Source: Megalobrama amblycephala | Taxonomy: Eukaryota; Chordata; Actinopteri; Cypriniformes; Xenocyprididae | Length of the DNA stretch: 64,000 bases | Direction: 5' to 3' | Assembly (NCBI RefSeq): GCF_018812025.1 | Contig: NC_063063.1 | Span: 8,560,442 to 8,624,441, forward strand | Part shown: piece by piece, positions 54,105 to 64,000 of the stretch | Layout of the letters: every line of letters begins with the position of its first letter | Numbering within the stretch: the first letter of the stretch is position 1 | Notes under the pieces: generated by a model | Told to the model about the DNA's origin: nothing | The model's database searches: none | Seen by the model: only the letters and a program-made list of their open reading frames with translations | Made by a program: the position numbers and the translations under genes

Positions 54105-55899
54105 TATAGCTGCGAGCAGCGATGGCGGGCCCAAGCCCGGTGGCACCGCCACCCCGGTGGCTTCAGGGCAACTGTGCACAGCGGGCAATAGGCATTTAAA
54201 ACGGTTAAACATCAAAGGACTATGTCAAATTCACTCCACATTTACTGCACTACAAGGTGCCGCTATAGAGCCCTCCTCCCTGCCCATTTTCAAAGGATTA
54301 CATGTGCCAAGTTTTAACATTATTCTGATGAATTTTGAAGCAAATCAGGTAAAAATAAGAGGGTGATCTCAATGTATGCTGAAAGTGACACATTTTCTGC
54401 TTCCAGTTGGTGGCGCTATGACTTTGAATCACAATAGTCACATCCATGTGATCAGCCTTGTACAACGAAGACTAAGCCGAAGTTTCGTCAAAATCAATTA
54501 ATGTATGCAGAAGTTATAACACTTTGTTTCCTTTTCTTGCCATAAATTCGTTGCCTCGCCACGGCCAAACCGTTTGAGATATCCAAAATCCGTCTGCAAT
54601 TAAACAACTTCAATTTTTTAGCAACAAGTTAAAAAAAGCTTGGTGTAAATTGGATAAACCCTGTAGGAGCAGTAGTATAAAATTCATTGCCTGTTTTTTC
54701 AAAAAAATTAACATTCAAACAAAAATAGCCGACTTCCTGTTGGTCGGAGCTAATGAATGTAAATTAGAAAATTGTCTGGCTTGATGAGAACAATATGTGT
54801 ACCGAGTTTGGTGACTGTAGAAAAAACTAACCCCCCCACTTTTGTCAAAAGGTGGCGCTACTGAGCCCCTCCACCACGCCCATTTCTATGGCTTTGTCCA
54901 TGTCTACTGGTTGACAATATTGATGTGTGTGTCGAGTTTCATGCAATTTGAAGCATGTTAAGAGCCTCAAAAACACTCAAGAATATTATTACAGTTTGAC
55001 CTGTTGCCATGGCAACAATATTTCAAATATCAAAAATCCTGTCATAGGTCTACATCTGCTATGTATTGACATTACACTGATGAAGTTTGAAGCAAATTAG
55101 GTAAAAATAAGAGAGTGATCTCAAAGCATTTCAAAAAGTGATACACTTCCTGCTGCCAGTTGGTGGCGCTATAACTTTGACTCACAATAGTCACATCCAT
55201 GTGATCAGACTACTACAACCAACACACTCGTGAAGTTTCATAAAGATCAATATATGTATGCAGACGTTATAACACATTTCCTGTTTCATTTTCTCGCCAT
55301 AAATTTGTTGCCTCGCCACGGCCAAACCGTTCGAGATATCAAAAATCCGCTGGCAATTTTTAATCATCAATGTCTTGTCTTCATGCTGACCGAGTTTGGT
55401 GGCGATCGGATTAATCGCCTAGGAGGAGTATATCAAATTCCAGAGCATGCGTTTTTCAAACAACCCTTAATAGCTGACTTCCTGTTGAGGTGGCGTTTAA
55501 CTTAGAGCACGAAAGTTGTTCGGCCCGATGAGGTCTATATGTGTACCGAGTTTCATAATAATACGTGCAAGCGTGTTTAATATATGGACCAAATTTTCAG
55601 ACTTTTTTCAAGGGGGCGCTGTCGAGCCCCCCTGCCACGCCCGGGTACCAGCCTATGCGGCGTCCTAATGGCCGCAGATTCCAATGTGTGTGCAAATTTT
55701 CAGGAGTTTTTGAGCATGTTAAGGCCCCCAAAAAGCCCCAGAAGACGGAAAAAATAATAAAAAAAAAAATAAAAAAAAATAATAATAATCCTTAGAAGAA
55801 CAAGAGGGCCCTTCGCCATTTCATTGGCTTGGGCCCTAATAATAATCCTTAGAAGAACAAGAGGGCCCTTCGCCATTTCATTGGCTTGGGCCCTAATAA
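54105..55899 (+). repeat. Modular interspersed repeat, family B, copy 2, with duplicated 3' end
   Basis: Nearly identical to copy 1 over about 1.6 kb. Its tail continues into AATAATCCTTAGAAGAACAA..GGCTTGGGCCCT, present twice in tandem (about 54 bp each). GGCTTGGGCCC is the exact complement of GGGCCCAAGCC near the 5' end, so this copy appears to retain a true 3' terminus. Confidence 0.85.
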
Positions 55900-56931
55900 T
55901 TAAAGCTGCAAGCAGCGTTGAGAGGGCCCTCGCACCCGGGCTCACCGCCACCCGTTGGCATTAGGAAAACAGTGAGCAGTGGGCGTCATGCATTTAAGTG
56001 AGTGAATACAGGAGAATTATGCCAAAGTCATTTCCAAATGCCACACTTCCTGCGGCCAACAGGTGGCGCTTTTACCGTAACTGAATTTTGCCATGTTGAT
56101 GTCTTCAGGCCAGGACTATCATTGAACACGTGAAGTTTGAAGCAGATCGGACATTGTATGCCTGAGTTACAACAACTTCCTGTTTCTTTCGTGGCGTTAA
56201 TCGCATACATTAGCACTCAGCCAAGTGTTGCATGATTTAACGTGTTTCTAGCATGTCTGGTACTTCGTGGCATGATGAAATGTGAATCTGGTAGTGAATT
56301 ACAGTATAAAGCATGGCACTTCCTGTTGCCAGCAGGTGTTTATCAGGTGTGAATATTGTTATGAAGATGTCTTCAGGTCAGGACTCTAATAAAGCATGTG
56401 AAGTTTGGGGCAGATCCGACATTGTTTGTCTGAGTTACAACAACTCCTTTTTCATGGCGAAAACATCAAACTTTGTCAGGCCGCCACGGACACGCCCTTC
56501 AGTGAAAACTCTAGATCTTCGCAATTTAACGTCACAAAGGCCTTTAGATTAGACTGACCAAAAATGACATTGATCTGATTAAATCTCTAGGAGGAGTTCG
56601 TTAAAGTACAACGTCTGGAAAATGCAAAAAATGGTGAATTAATTCAAAATATCTGACTTCCTGTTTGGTTTCGGATTTCGCTCCAAGAGAATTTTTTGTA
56701 GGTACTGGGCTGATAAATGTGTGTACCGAATTTCAAACCCCTAGTGTTATGTAGCGAGCGGGGCTGTACGTTAGATGGCGCTATCGAGCCATTTTGCCAC
56801 GCCCAATTCCGAAACCCATAAGAGACGTAAATTTTCACCACTTCTGACGCGTGTGCAAAGTTTCATGAGTTTTCGAGCACGTTTAGGCCCTCTAAAATGC
56901 GATTTACTTTGGAGAAGAATAATAATAATAA
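55900..56931 (+). repeat. Modular interspersed repeat, family A, copy 2, internally deleted
   Basis: Matches family A copy 1 at both ends. It lacks about 300 bp of modules at about 56335, where CAGCAGGTG joins TTTATCAGGTGTGAATATTG. It ends in an (AAT)n tail. Confidence 0.85.
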
Positions 56932-58274
56932 TTAAAGCTGCAAGCAGCGATGAAAGGGCCCTCGCACCCGGGCTCACCGCCACCCGTTGGCTTCAGGAAA
57001 ACAGCGAACAGTGGGTAACATGCATGTAAGCGAGTAATTACAGGAGAATTATGGCAAAATCATTTCAAAGTGCCACACTTCCTGCTGCCAACAGGTGGCG
57101 CTTTGAAAATAACTGAATATTGTGATATAGATGTGTTCAGGCCAGAAATATTATGAAATGTGTGACGTTTGGAGCAGATCGGACATTGTATGCCTGAGTT
57201 ACAACAACTTCCTGTTTCGTGGCGTTAATAGCATACATTAGCACTTAGCCAAGGGTTGCATGATTTAACGTGTCTCTAGCATGTTTGGACCTTCGTGGCA
57301 TATTGAAATGTGTTACTGGGAGTGAATTACAGTGTAAAGCATGCCATTTCCTGTTGCCAGCAGGTGGCGCTATACTAACTGAATATTGTCATATAGATGT
57401 CTTCAGGCCCAGGACTCTTATCACACATGTGAAGTTTGGAGCAGATCAGACATAGTATGCCTGAGTTACAACAGTTTCCTCTTTCATGGCGAAACATCAG
57501 AATTTGTCAGGCTGCCACGGACACGCCCTTCAGCGAAAACTCAAGATCTTTTGAGATTTATCATCGCTAAGATCTTAAGATTAGACTGACAACAAATTAT
57601 GTTGATCTGGTTAAATATCTATGAGGAGTTAATCACAGTGTAAAAAATGTCATTTCCTGTTGCCTGCAGGTGGCGCTATGACTGTAACTGAATATTGTTA
57701 TGAAGATGTCTTCAGGTCAGGACTCTAATAAAGCATGTGAAGTTTGGGGGAGATCCGACATTGTTTGTCTGAGTTACAACAACTTCCTTTTTCATGGCGA
57801 AAACATCAAAATTTGTCAGGCTGCCACAGACACGCCCTTCAGTGAAAACTCTAGATCTTCGCAATTTAACGTCACAAAGGCCTTTAGATTAGACTGACCA
57901 AAAATTACATTGATCTGATTAAATCTCTAGGAGGAGTTCGTTAAAGTACAACATCTGGAAAATGCAAAAAACGGTGAATTAATTCAAAATATCTGACTTC
58001 CTGTTTGGTTTCGGATTTCGCTCCAAGATAATTTTTTGTAGGTACTGGCTGATAAATGTGTGTACCGAATTTCAAACCCCTAGTGATATGTAGCGAGCGG
58101 GGCTGTACGTTAGATGGCGCTATCGAGCCATTTTGCCACGCCCAATTCCGAAACCCATAACAGACGTAAATTTTCACCACTTCTGACGCGTGTGCAAAGT
58201 TTCGTGAGTTTTCGAGCACGTTTAGGCCCTCTAAAATGCGATTCACTTTGGAGAAGAAGAATAATAATAATAAA
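56932..58274 (+). repeat. Modular interspersed repeat, family A, copy 3
   Basis: Full-length family A copy beginning in the (AAT)n tail of copy 2 and ending in (GAA)(TAA)n. It carries a CTCF-consensus module at 57357. Confidence 0.85.
57357..57370 (+). promoter_or_regulatory. CTCF-consensus motif in repeat family A, copy 3
   Basis: CCAGCAGGTGGCGC, a perfect 14-base consensus match. One-mismatch versions (CCAACAGGTGGCGC, CCTGCAGGTGGCGC) occur in neighbouring modules at about 57077 and 57663. Confidence 0.5.
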
Positions 58275-59092
58275 TATAGCTGCGAGCAGCGATGGCGGGC
58301 CCAAGCCCGGTGCACCGCCACCCCGGTGGCTTCAGGGCAACTGTGCACAGCGGGCAATAGGCACTTAAAACGGTTAAACATCAAAGGACTATGTCAAATT
58401 CACTCCACATTTACTGCACTACAAGGTGCCACTATAGAGCCCCTCCTCCCTGCCCATTTTCAAAGGATTACATGTGCCAAGTTTTAACATTATTCTGATG
58501 AATTTTGAAGCAAATCAGGTAAAAATAAGAGGGTGATCTCAATGTATGCTGAAAGTGACACATTTTCTGCTTCCAGTTGGTGGCGCTATGACTTTGAATC
58601 ACAATAGTCACATCCATGTGATCAGCCTTGTACAACGAAGACTAAGCCGAAGTTTCATCAAAATCAATTAATGTATGCAGGAGTTATAACACTTGTTTCC
58701 CTTTCTTGCCATAAATTCGTTGCCTCGCCACGGCCAAACCATTTGAGATATCCAAATCCGTTTGCAATTAAACAACTTCAATGTGTTAGCAACAAGTTAA
58801 AAAAAGCTTGGTGTAAATTGGATAAACCCTGTAGGAGTAGTATAAAATTCATAGCCTGTTTTTTCAAAAAATTAACATTCAAACCAAAATAGCTGACTTC
58901 CTGTTGGTCGGAGCTAATGAATGTAAATTAGAAAATTGTCCGGCTTGATGAGAACAATATGGTGTACCGAGTTTGGTGACTGTAGGAAAAACTAACCCCC
59001 CCACTTTTGTCAAAAGGTGGCGCTACTGAGCCCCTCCACCACGCCCATTCTATGGCTTTGTCCATGTCTACTGGTTGACAATATTGATGTGT
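58275..59092 (+). repeat. Modular interspersed repeat, family B, copy 3, cut by the assembly gap
   Basis: Begins TATAGCTGCGAGCAGCG in the tail of the previous copy and matches the first ~800 bp of family B. The remainder is in the N run. Confidence 0.85.
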
Positions 59093-60092
59093 NNNNNNNN
59101 NNNNNNNNNNNNNNNNNNNNNNNNNNNNNNNNNNNNNNNNNNNNNNNNNNNNNNNNNNNNNNNNNNNNNNNNNNNNNNNNNNNNNNNNNNNNNNNNNNNN
59201 NNNNNNNNNNNNNNNNNNNNNNNNNNNNNNNNNNNNNNNNNNNNNNNNNNNNNNNNNNNNNNNNNNNNNNNNNNNNNNNNNNNNNNNNNNNNNNNNNNNN
59301 NNNNNNNNNNNNNNNNNNNNNNNNNNNNNNNNNNNNNNNNNNNNNNNNNNNNNNNNNNNNNNNNNNNNNNNNNNNNNNNNNNNNNNNNNNNNNNNNNNNN
59401 NNNNNNNNNNNNNNNNNNNNNNNNNNNNNNNNNNNNNNNNNNNNNNNNNNNNNNNNNNNNNNNNNNNNNNNNNNNNNNNNNNNNNNNNNNNNNNNNNNNN
59501 NNNNNNNNNNNNNNNNNNNNNNNNNNNNNNNNNNNNNNNNNNNNNNNNNNNNNNNNNNNNNNNNNNNNNNNNNNNNNNNNNNNNNNNNNNNNNNNNNNNN
59601 NNNNNNNNNNNNNNNNNNNNNNNNNNNNNNNNNNNNNNNNNNNNNNNNNNNNNNNNNNNNNNNNNNNNNNNNNNNNNNNNNNNNNNNNNNNNNNNNNNNN
59701 NNNNNNNNNNNNNNNNNNNNNNNNNNNNNNNNNNNNNNNNNNNNNNNNNNNNNNNNNNNNNNNNNNNNNNNNNNNNNNNNNNNNNNNNNNNNNNNNNNNN
59801 NNNNNNNNNNNNNNNNNNNNNNNNNNNNNNNNNNNNNNNNNNNNNNNNNNNNNNNNNNNNNNNNNNNNNNNNNNNNNNNNNNNNNNNNNNNNNNNNNNNN
59901 NNNNNNNNNNNNNNNNNNNNNNNNNNNNNNNNNNNNNNNNNNNNNNNNNNNNNNNNNNNNNNNNNNNNNNNNNNNNNNNNNNNNNNNNNNNNNNNNNNNN
60001 NNNNNNNNNNNNNNNNNNNNNNNNNNNNNNNNNNNNNNNNNNNNNNNNNNNNNNNNNNNNNNNNNNNNNNNNNNNNNNNNNNNNNNNNNNNN
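59093..60092. other. Assembly gap (1000 N)
   Basis: All bases are N. The round length suggests a placeholder of unknown true size. It falls inside a modular repeat. Confidence 1.
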
Positions 60093-60985
60093 CTGTTCAT
60101 AATCAAAACAAAAAATGCCCAATATTGGCAATCAAAATATTAATGAATTTATACACCTCTCTTTTTGTACAAAAGTACAATAGTTCCTAAATGTACATTT
60201 AAATACTCAACAAGAAGGCACATTTCCAAAAACAATCGAGTGAGGCCCCTTGTCGAATATTTTTGCATTACAGTCTGGCAAAATGTTTGGATCCTAGTCA
60301 AACTAAAAATTCACTTTTCCACTCCCGCTGACCTGATACATCATAACTGGGCCTCACACAAGGTGTTTCAAATATTTAAACAGCGACACGTGTTGTAAGT
60401 ATGATTCTCACCTCTATGTGTAACTTTAAAGATTCAGTAGCTCTACCAAAGATTTTACAATGATGGTGCACTCATTTATTGATGGGAGAGAGTGCAACAC
60501 AATATGGCGGAATAAGTAGGTTATGACTGCACATGCGCATTGGCTGATCCAGTCTGAAAAATGCATTTTTTTTTTTTTTATGGTCGTGATTTGAGCATTT
60601 ATGAGACTGTTGTCAGATATCATTGGTGATTTCAAATATAAAATTTAATTGTAAGCTTGGTGAAGAGCTTTGGAGAATTTGATGTTTCCCCATTCAAAGA
60701 GATAGGAGCTGTATTTGCATGACTGAAATAGTGTTTCAAATATGGCCGCCGAGTGAAATGACTTGCCTTCAAAGTGACTTTGAATGTCGTAGTACTTTTC
60801 CATAAAATAGTGTTTTAATTATATACGGTGCGGGTCGCCCCCCTCAATGTATTTCGCTATGTTGAATGACATGATCCGAGTTTCACTAAACGTCATGGAG
60901 AATCCTCATGCTCATTGGCTGCCGTCTCTGTAGCTACTACTGGATAACGAATATAACGTCTGAAGCCGGAAGGCAGGTAAGTAAA
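60093..60985 (+). promoter_or_regulatory. Unassigned region with a possible promoter and untranslated first exon
   Basis: From about 60730 the sequence contains ATGGCCGCC, more CpG, and ends GAAGCCGGAAGGCAG/GTAAGTAAAT, a strong donor site at about 60977. That is a typical layout for a 5' untranslated exon on the plus strand. No coding frame or downstream exon could be linked to it. The part before 60730 shows nothing recognisable. Confidence 0.25.
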
Positions 60986-61135
60986 TTAATAATTGTGCCT
61001 AAAACTCACTATTATCTGTGTGATTTACATAAAGTCAACAATGATTTCGCTGATCCACGTCGATAGATGGCAGTGCAGCGTCGACTCAACACCGTAGCTA
61101 TTGGTTTAAGCACAGAAAGAAGAACGCACTTTTAA

Positions 61136-62594
61136 AGGGTTAATTCACCCAAAAATGAAAATAATGTCATTAATCACTACCTTCATGCCGTACCACACCC
61201 CTAAGACTTCCGTTCATCTTCGGAACACAAATTAAGATACTTTTGTTGAAATCCGATGGCTCACTGTTAGCCAGCAATGACATTTCCTCTCTCAAGATCC
61301 ATTAATGAACTAAAAACATATTTAAATCAGTTCATGTGAGTACAGTGGTTCAATATTAATATTATAAAGCAACGAGAATATTTTTGGTGCGCCAAAAAAA
61401 CAAAATAACGACTTATTTAGCGATGGCCGATTTCAAAACACTGCTGCAGGAAGATTCAGAGCGTTATGAGTCTTTTGTGTCGAATCAGCGGTTCGGAGCG
61501 CCAAAGTCACATGATTTCAGCAGTTTGGCGGTTTGACGCGCGATCCGAATCATGATTCGACACGGACCCTGCGTTCCATTCAGAAGGGCTCATCCCTATG
61601 CCCTAATCCCTTCAAAGGGTTTACCCTCCGGAGTGAGAGCTTCGAAGGGATGAAGGGTGAAGGGATCAAAAAAACTCTTCTTTTGGAATGCACTTCTGCG
61701 TCATCTTAACGAGACAATCAAGGAGGAGTAACTTAGATTGTGCAAGCTGCGCCCTTTATTTAACGTTAGTTTATTTATTTATTTATTTTAGGTTTAGCGC
61801 ATGTAGGCTATATTGTATTTATGTATTTTAAACATTTGAATGGACTGATAAAGGGAGCTGTAAAGTATTTTTGTTGAAGTAGAAAGTCGTTTTGACCATA
61901 ATAATGTACCAAATCTAACTCATATAAATATTAGGCTACAGTAGTACAGAAAAATATTATATATTTAAAATATGTATAAAATATTATACATACCTTTATA
62001 GTTAATCGAACTCTGAGCCTCCTGTACCCATTCTGTGACGTCAAACTTCCCTGTGCAAAGGATCATGGGGGCCCGAAGTGTCCATCAGTTGTTCCCTTCG
62101 AAATCCTTAATTCCGAAGGGCCCTTTGAAGTGGCCAGTTTTGAGCACTTCGGTTTGGAACGACCCTTCAATATGGCGGCCATGATTATTTTCACTCCGAA
62201 GTGCCCTTCGGAGGGCGATATATCCCGTTTGGAACGCACTGACTGATTCATAATGCTCCGAAGCTTCCTGAAGCAGTGTTTTGAAATCGCCCATCACTAT
62301 AAAAGTCATTATTTTGTATTTTTGGTGCACCAAAAATATTCTCGTCTCTTTATAATATTAATATTGAACCACTGTACTCACATGAACCGATTTAAATATG
62401 TTTTTAGTACATTAATGGATCTTGAGAGAGGAAATGTCATTGCTGGCTATGGAGGCCTCACTGAGCCATCGGATTTCAACAAAAATATCTTAATTTGTGT
62501 TCCAAAGATGAACGAAGATCTTACGGATGTGGAACAGACGGCATGAGGGTGAGTAATAAATGACATTATTTTCATTTTTGGGTGAACTAACCCT
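61136..62594. mobile_element. TTAA-flanked DNA transposon (Kolobok/piggyBac-type target), carrying a nested element
   Basis: TTAA lies on both sides (61132-61135 and 62595-62598). The ends AGGGTTAATTCACCCAAAAA and its near-complement TTTTTGGGTGAACTAACCCT are the terminus I know as abundant in cyprinids. About 300 bp pair at each end (TCATTAATGGATCTTGAGAG-type words). No transposase frame. The minus-strand frames at 62063-62333 and the plus frame at 62253-62546 lie inside and are not genes. Confidence 0.85.
61568..62239. mobile_element. Element nested in the TTAA-flanked transposon
   Basis: Inverted ends CTGCGTTCCATTCAGAAGGG and CCCGTTTGGAACGCA pair imperfectly. The interior has repeated AAGGG/CCCTT words (CTTCGAAGGGATGAAGGG, CCGAAGTGCCCTTCGGAGGG). 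It separates the two arms of the host element. Boundaries are approximate. Confidence 0.55.
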
Positions 62595-62599
62595 TTAAC

Positions 62600-63590
62600 A
62601 GACCAGTAGAAGTGTTTAGTGTATGTTAAATTCAGAAATTGCATCAGGGTGCACATCTAACATTCACAGACTTAAAGTTTTATTAATTTATTTCACATCA
62701 AATTACATTTTACACCGCATACAATTGTTGATATAAGAGTTAGTATAGTGATCCAAACTCCAAACAAAGACCATGTTCCCATTACATTGTTGATAGTCTG
62801 GAATTTACTGATCCAGCATTGGTATAAGTACCAATGCTTAACCTTTTTAACCCTCTGGTATTAATACAGTGATAGCCTAAATATAGCAAATGTATTTCAA
62901 ATCAAATGCATGGAAGGCAGATTGGTGCCATCTGGTGGAATAAATAAAGAAAATCATATGTTATGACTATTGTGTAACCAGCTGTATATATATTAATTTG
63001 TAGATTTACCCTAAAAGATTTCTCTGTATTTTTGTGTTTTCTATTTATTTCCTATGGTGGTCATTTTTGACAGTGAAGATTACAAGTGTGACTATTTTTA
63101 ACACCATTTGCCATCATGTTTTGTGTGTGTGTCTCTTTGTATTGCATACCAAAAATTAAAAAAATTAAAAATGTAATTTTTTTTCTGTTTAAAATGACTG
63201 AAGACTACCAGGGGGTTAAACAGATGAATCAGATTTGACTACTGCATACTGACAGTGATATTCATGGTCCTTACTAAAAGCATTCAATATGACTTAAGAA
63301 GCAAAGCATTACATGATGAAGAGACTTTGTTTCATTCTGTTCCTCATATAAAGACTTTAAATCATTGCACAGCACGGGTCATATGCCCTTGTTTTTAGAC
63401 CTTATCAACCATCTGTAGAGCTGCATAAGGACTTCTCCAAATTTCTCCTGTTGAGTTTCATGAAAAACAACAACAGCATACAGGTTTGGAACAACATTTT
63501 TGGGTGAATTTTCTTTTTTGGGTGAAGTATTCCTCAAAGACACACAAAGCAAAAAACAAATAGTGAAAGTTAAAAACATTCTCTGTAATG
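62600..63590. other. Gene-free AT-rich sequence
   Basis: No recognisable gene. A CATCTGGTGGAAT word at about 62930 resembles fragments of common fish repeats. The minus-strand stretch just below 63595 would be the 3' UTR of the exon there; the 66-codon frame at 63379-63579 has no family resemblance. Confidence 0.4.
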
Positions 63591-63594
63591 TCTC

Positions 63595-63739
63595 TCAGCG
63601 CTCCGCCATCGCCTGCTCCGCCATGAGGAGCGGCTGTAAGCACTGCCGAGGCGGATCCACGGTGAGCCTGTCACCGCTGGCCATTCTCCGCAGCTCGTTG
63701 GCGTTATCCTGGATGGTGTGGTGATGGTACAGCTGGAGA
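63595..63739 (-). CDS. Probable terminal coding exon of an unidentified gene
   Basis: After a CCCGTCTCAG acceptor the minus strand reads LQLYHHHTIQDNANELRRMA, then SGDRLTVDPPRQCLQPLLMA and EQAMAER before a TGA stop. GC content and CpG are well above the flanks, as expected for a coding exon, and the peptide is hydrophilic and helical. Upstream exons must lie beyond the right edge of the window. I do not recognise the family. Confidence 0.5.
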
Positions 63740-64000
63740 CTGAGACGGGAAGATAAGTTAAGTATGTTGTTGAGGCAAGACACCACAGGTGAACAGGGTA
63801 AAAATTTCGATTATTAGATATAATTCTTTCCCCAGTTGGTTAAGTACATTAAGACATATTTCTATAATGTTATGTTAAAGTATGTACATGTGGCATTATT
63901 TAGTTAAATATTAACTAATTTGCATACATTTTCAGAACACAAATCTGATCATTGGATAAAGCCAGGTTCAACATTCTTGTTTTATTTTGTTGACAGATTA

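Noticed and set aside
58928..60190. Four frames of 361-392 codons across the second gap
   Set aside because: They consist almost entirely of X from the N run.
62063..62546. Frames inside the TTAA-flanked element
   Set aside because: They span inverted-repeat arms and the nested insert, and resemble no transposase.

Overview
The window is vertebrate nuclear DNA, almost certainly from a cyprinid-type teleost. Evidence: split genes with GT/AG introns and vertebrate-like proteins (spinophilin C-terminus, a PRDM9-type SET/zinc-finger protein), vertebrate-type tRNA genes, and a dense load of cut-and-paste transposons, foldback MITEs and LINE fragments of the kinds common in carp and zebrafish. The species cannot be fixed from sequence alone. 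There are two assembly gaps (32467-33171 and 59093-60092), both inside repeat arrays.

Left arm (1-13.1 kb): the last six coding exons of a spinophilin/neurabin-2 gene run on the + strand (1-4983). They converge on a complete six-exon PRDM9-like gene on the - strand (13052-8686, predicted 861 aa). The PRDM9-like protein has a zinc knuckle, a PR/SET domain and fifteen zinc fingers but no KRAB or SSXRD region. Two of three tyrosines described as catalytic in mammals are phenylalanine.

Transposon belt (13.3-20.2 kb): a hAT-like element with a 7/8-matching 8-bp target duplication holds a second hAT-like element with a perfect 8-bp duplication, a smaller inverted-repeat element and a long hairpin. 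It is followed by fragments of a known-looking fish repeat, a large foldback/tandem structure, and gene-free sequence.

tRNA block (20.2-34.4 kb): about ten copies of a roughly 1-kb unit, each carrying tRNA-Leu(AAG) followed ~197-199 bp later by tRNA-Leu(TAG). The left edge holds decayed copies and a Harbinger-like insertion. After the first gap comes a different 645-bp unit with divergent tRNA-Met(CAT) on the - strand and tRNA-Leu(CAG) on the + strand, duplicated once, with the second Leu gene broken. Intact genes have downstream T-runs for Pol III termination, except Leu(CAG).

Right arm (35-49.8 kb): a multi-exon - strand gene (49794-35153) for a protein I recognise as the fish DUF6729-like, transposase-related family. 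Exon phases agree throughout except for one apparent +1 frameshift near 42310. Its introns hold a three- to four-level transposon nest (37449-41280), a large hAT-like element in a TA microsatellite (44219-47089) and a further DNA element (47098-48074).

Far right (49.9-64 kb): an 84-bp tandem repeat is followed by a head-to-tail chain of two related modular repeat families in the order A-B-B-A-A-B (51.1-59.1 kb). Copies of their modules match the CTCF core consensus. After the second gap come a possible promoter/first-exon region, a TTAA-flanked element with another element nested in it (61136-62594), and what looks like the terminal coding exon of an unidentified - strand gene (63595-63739).
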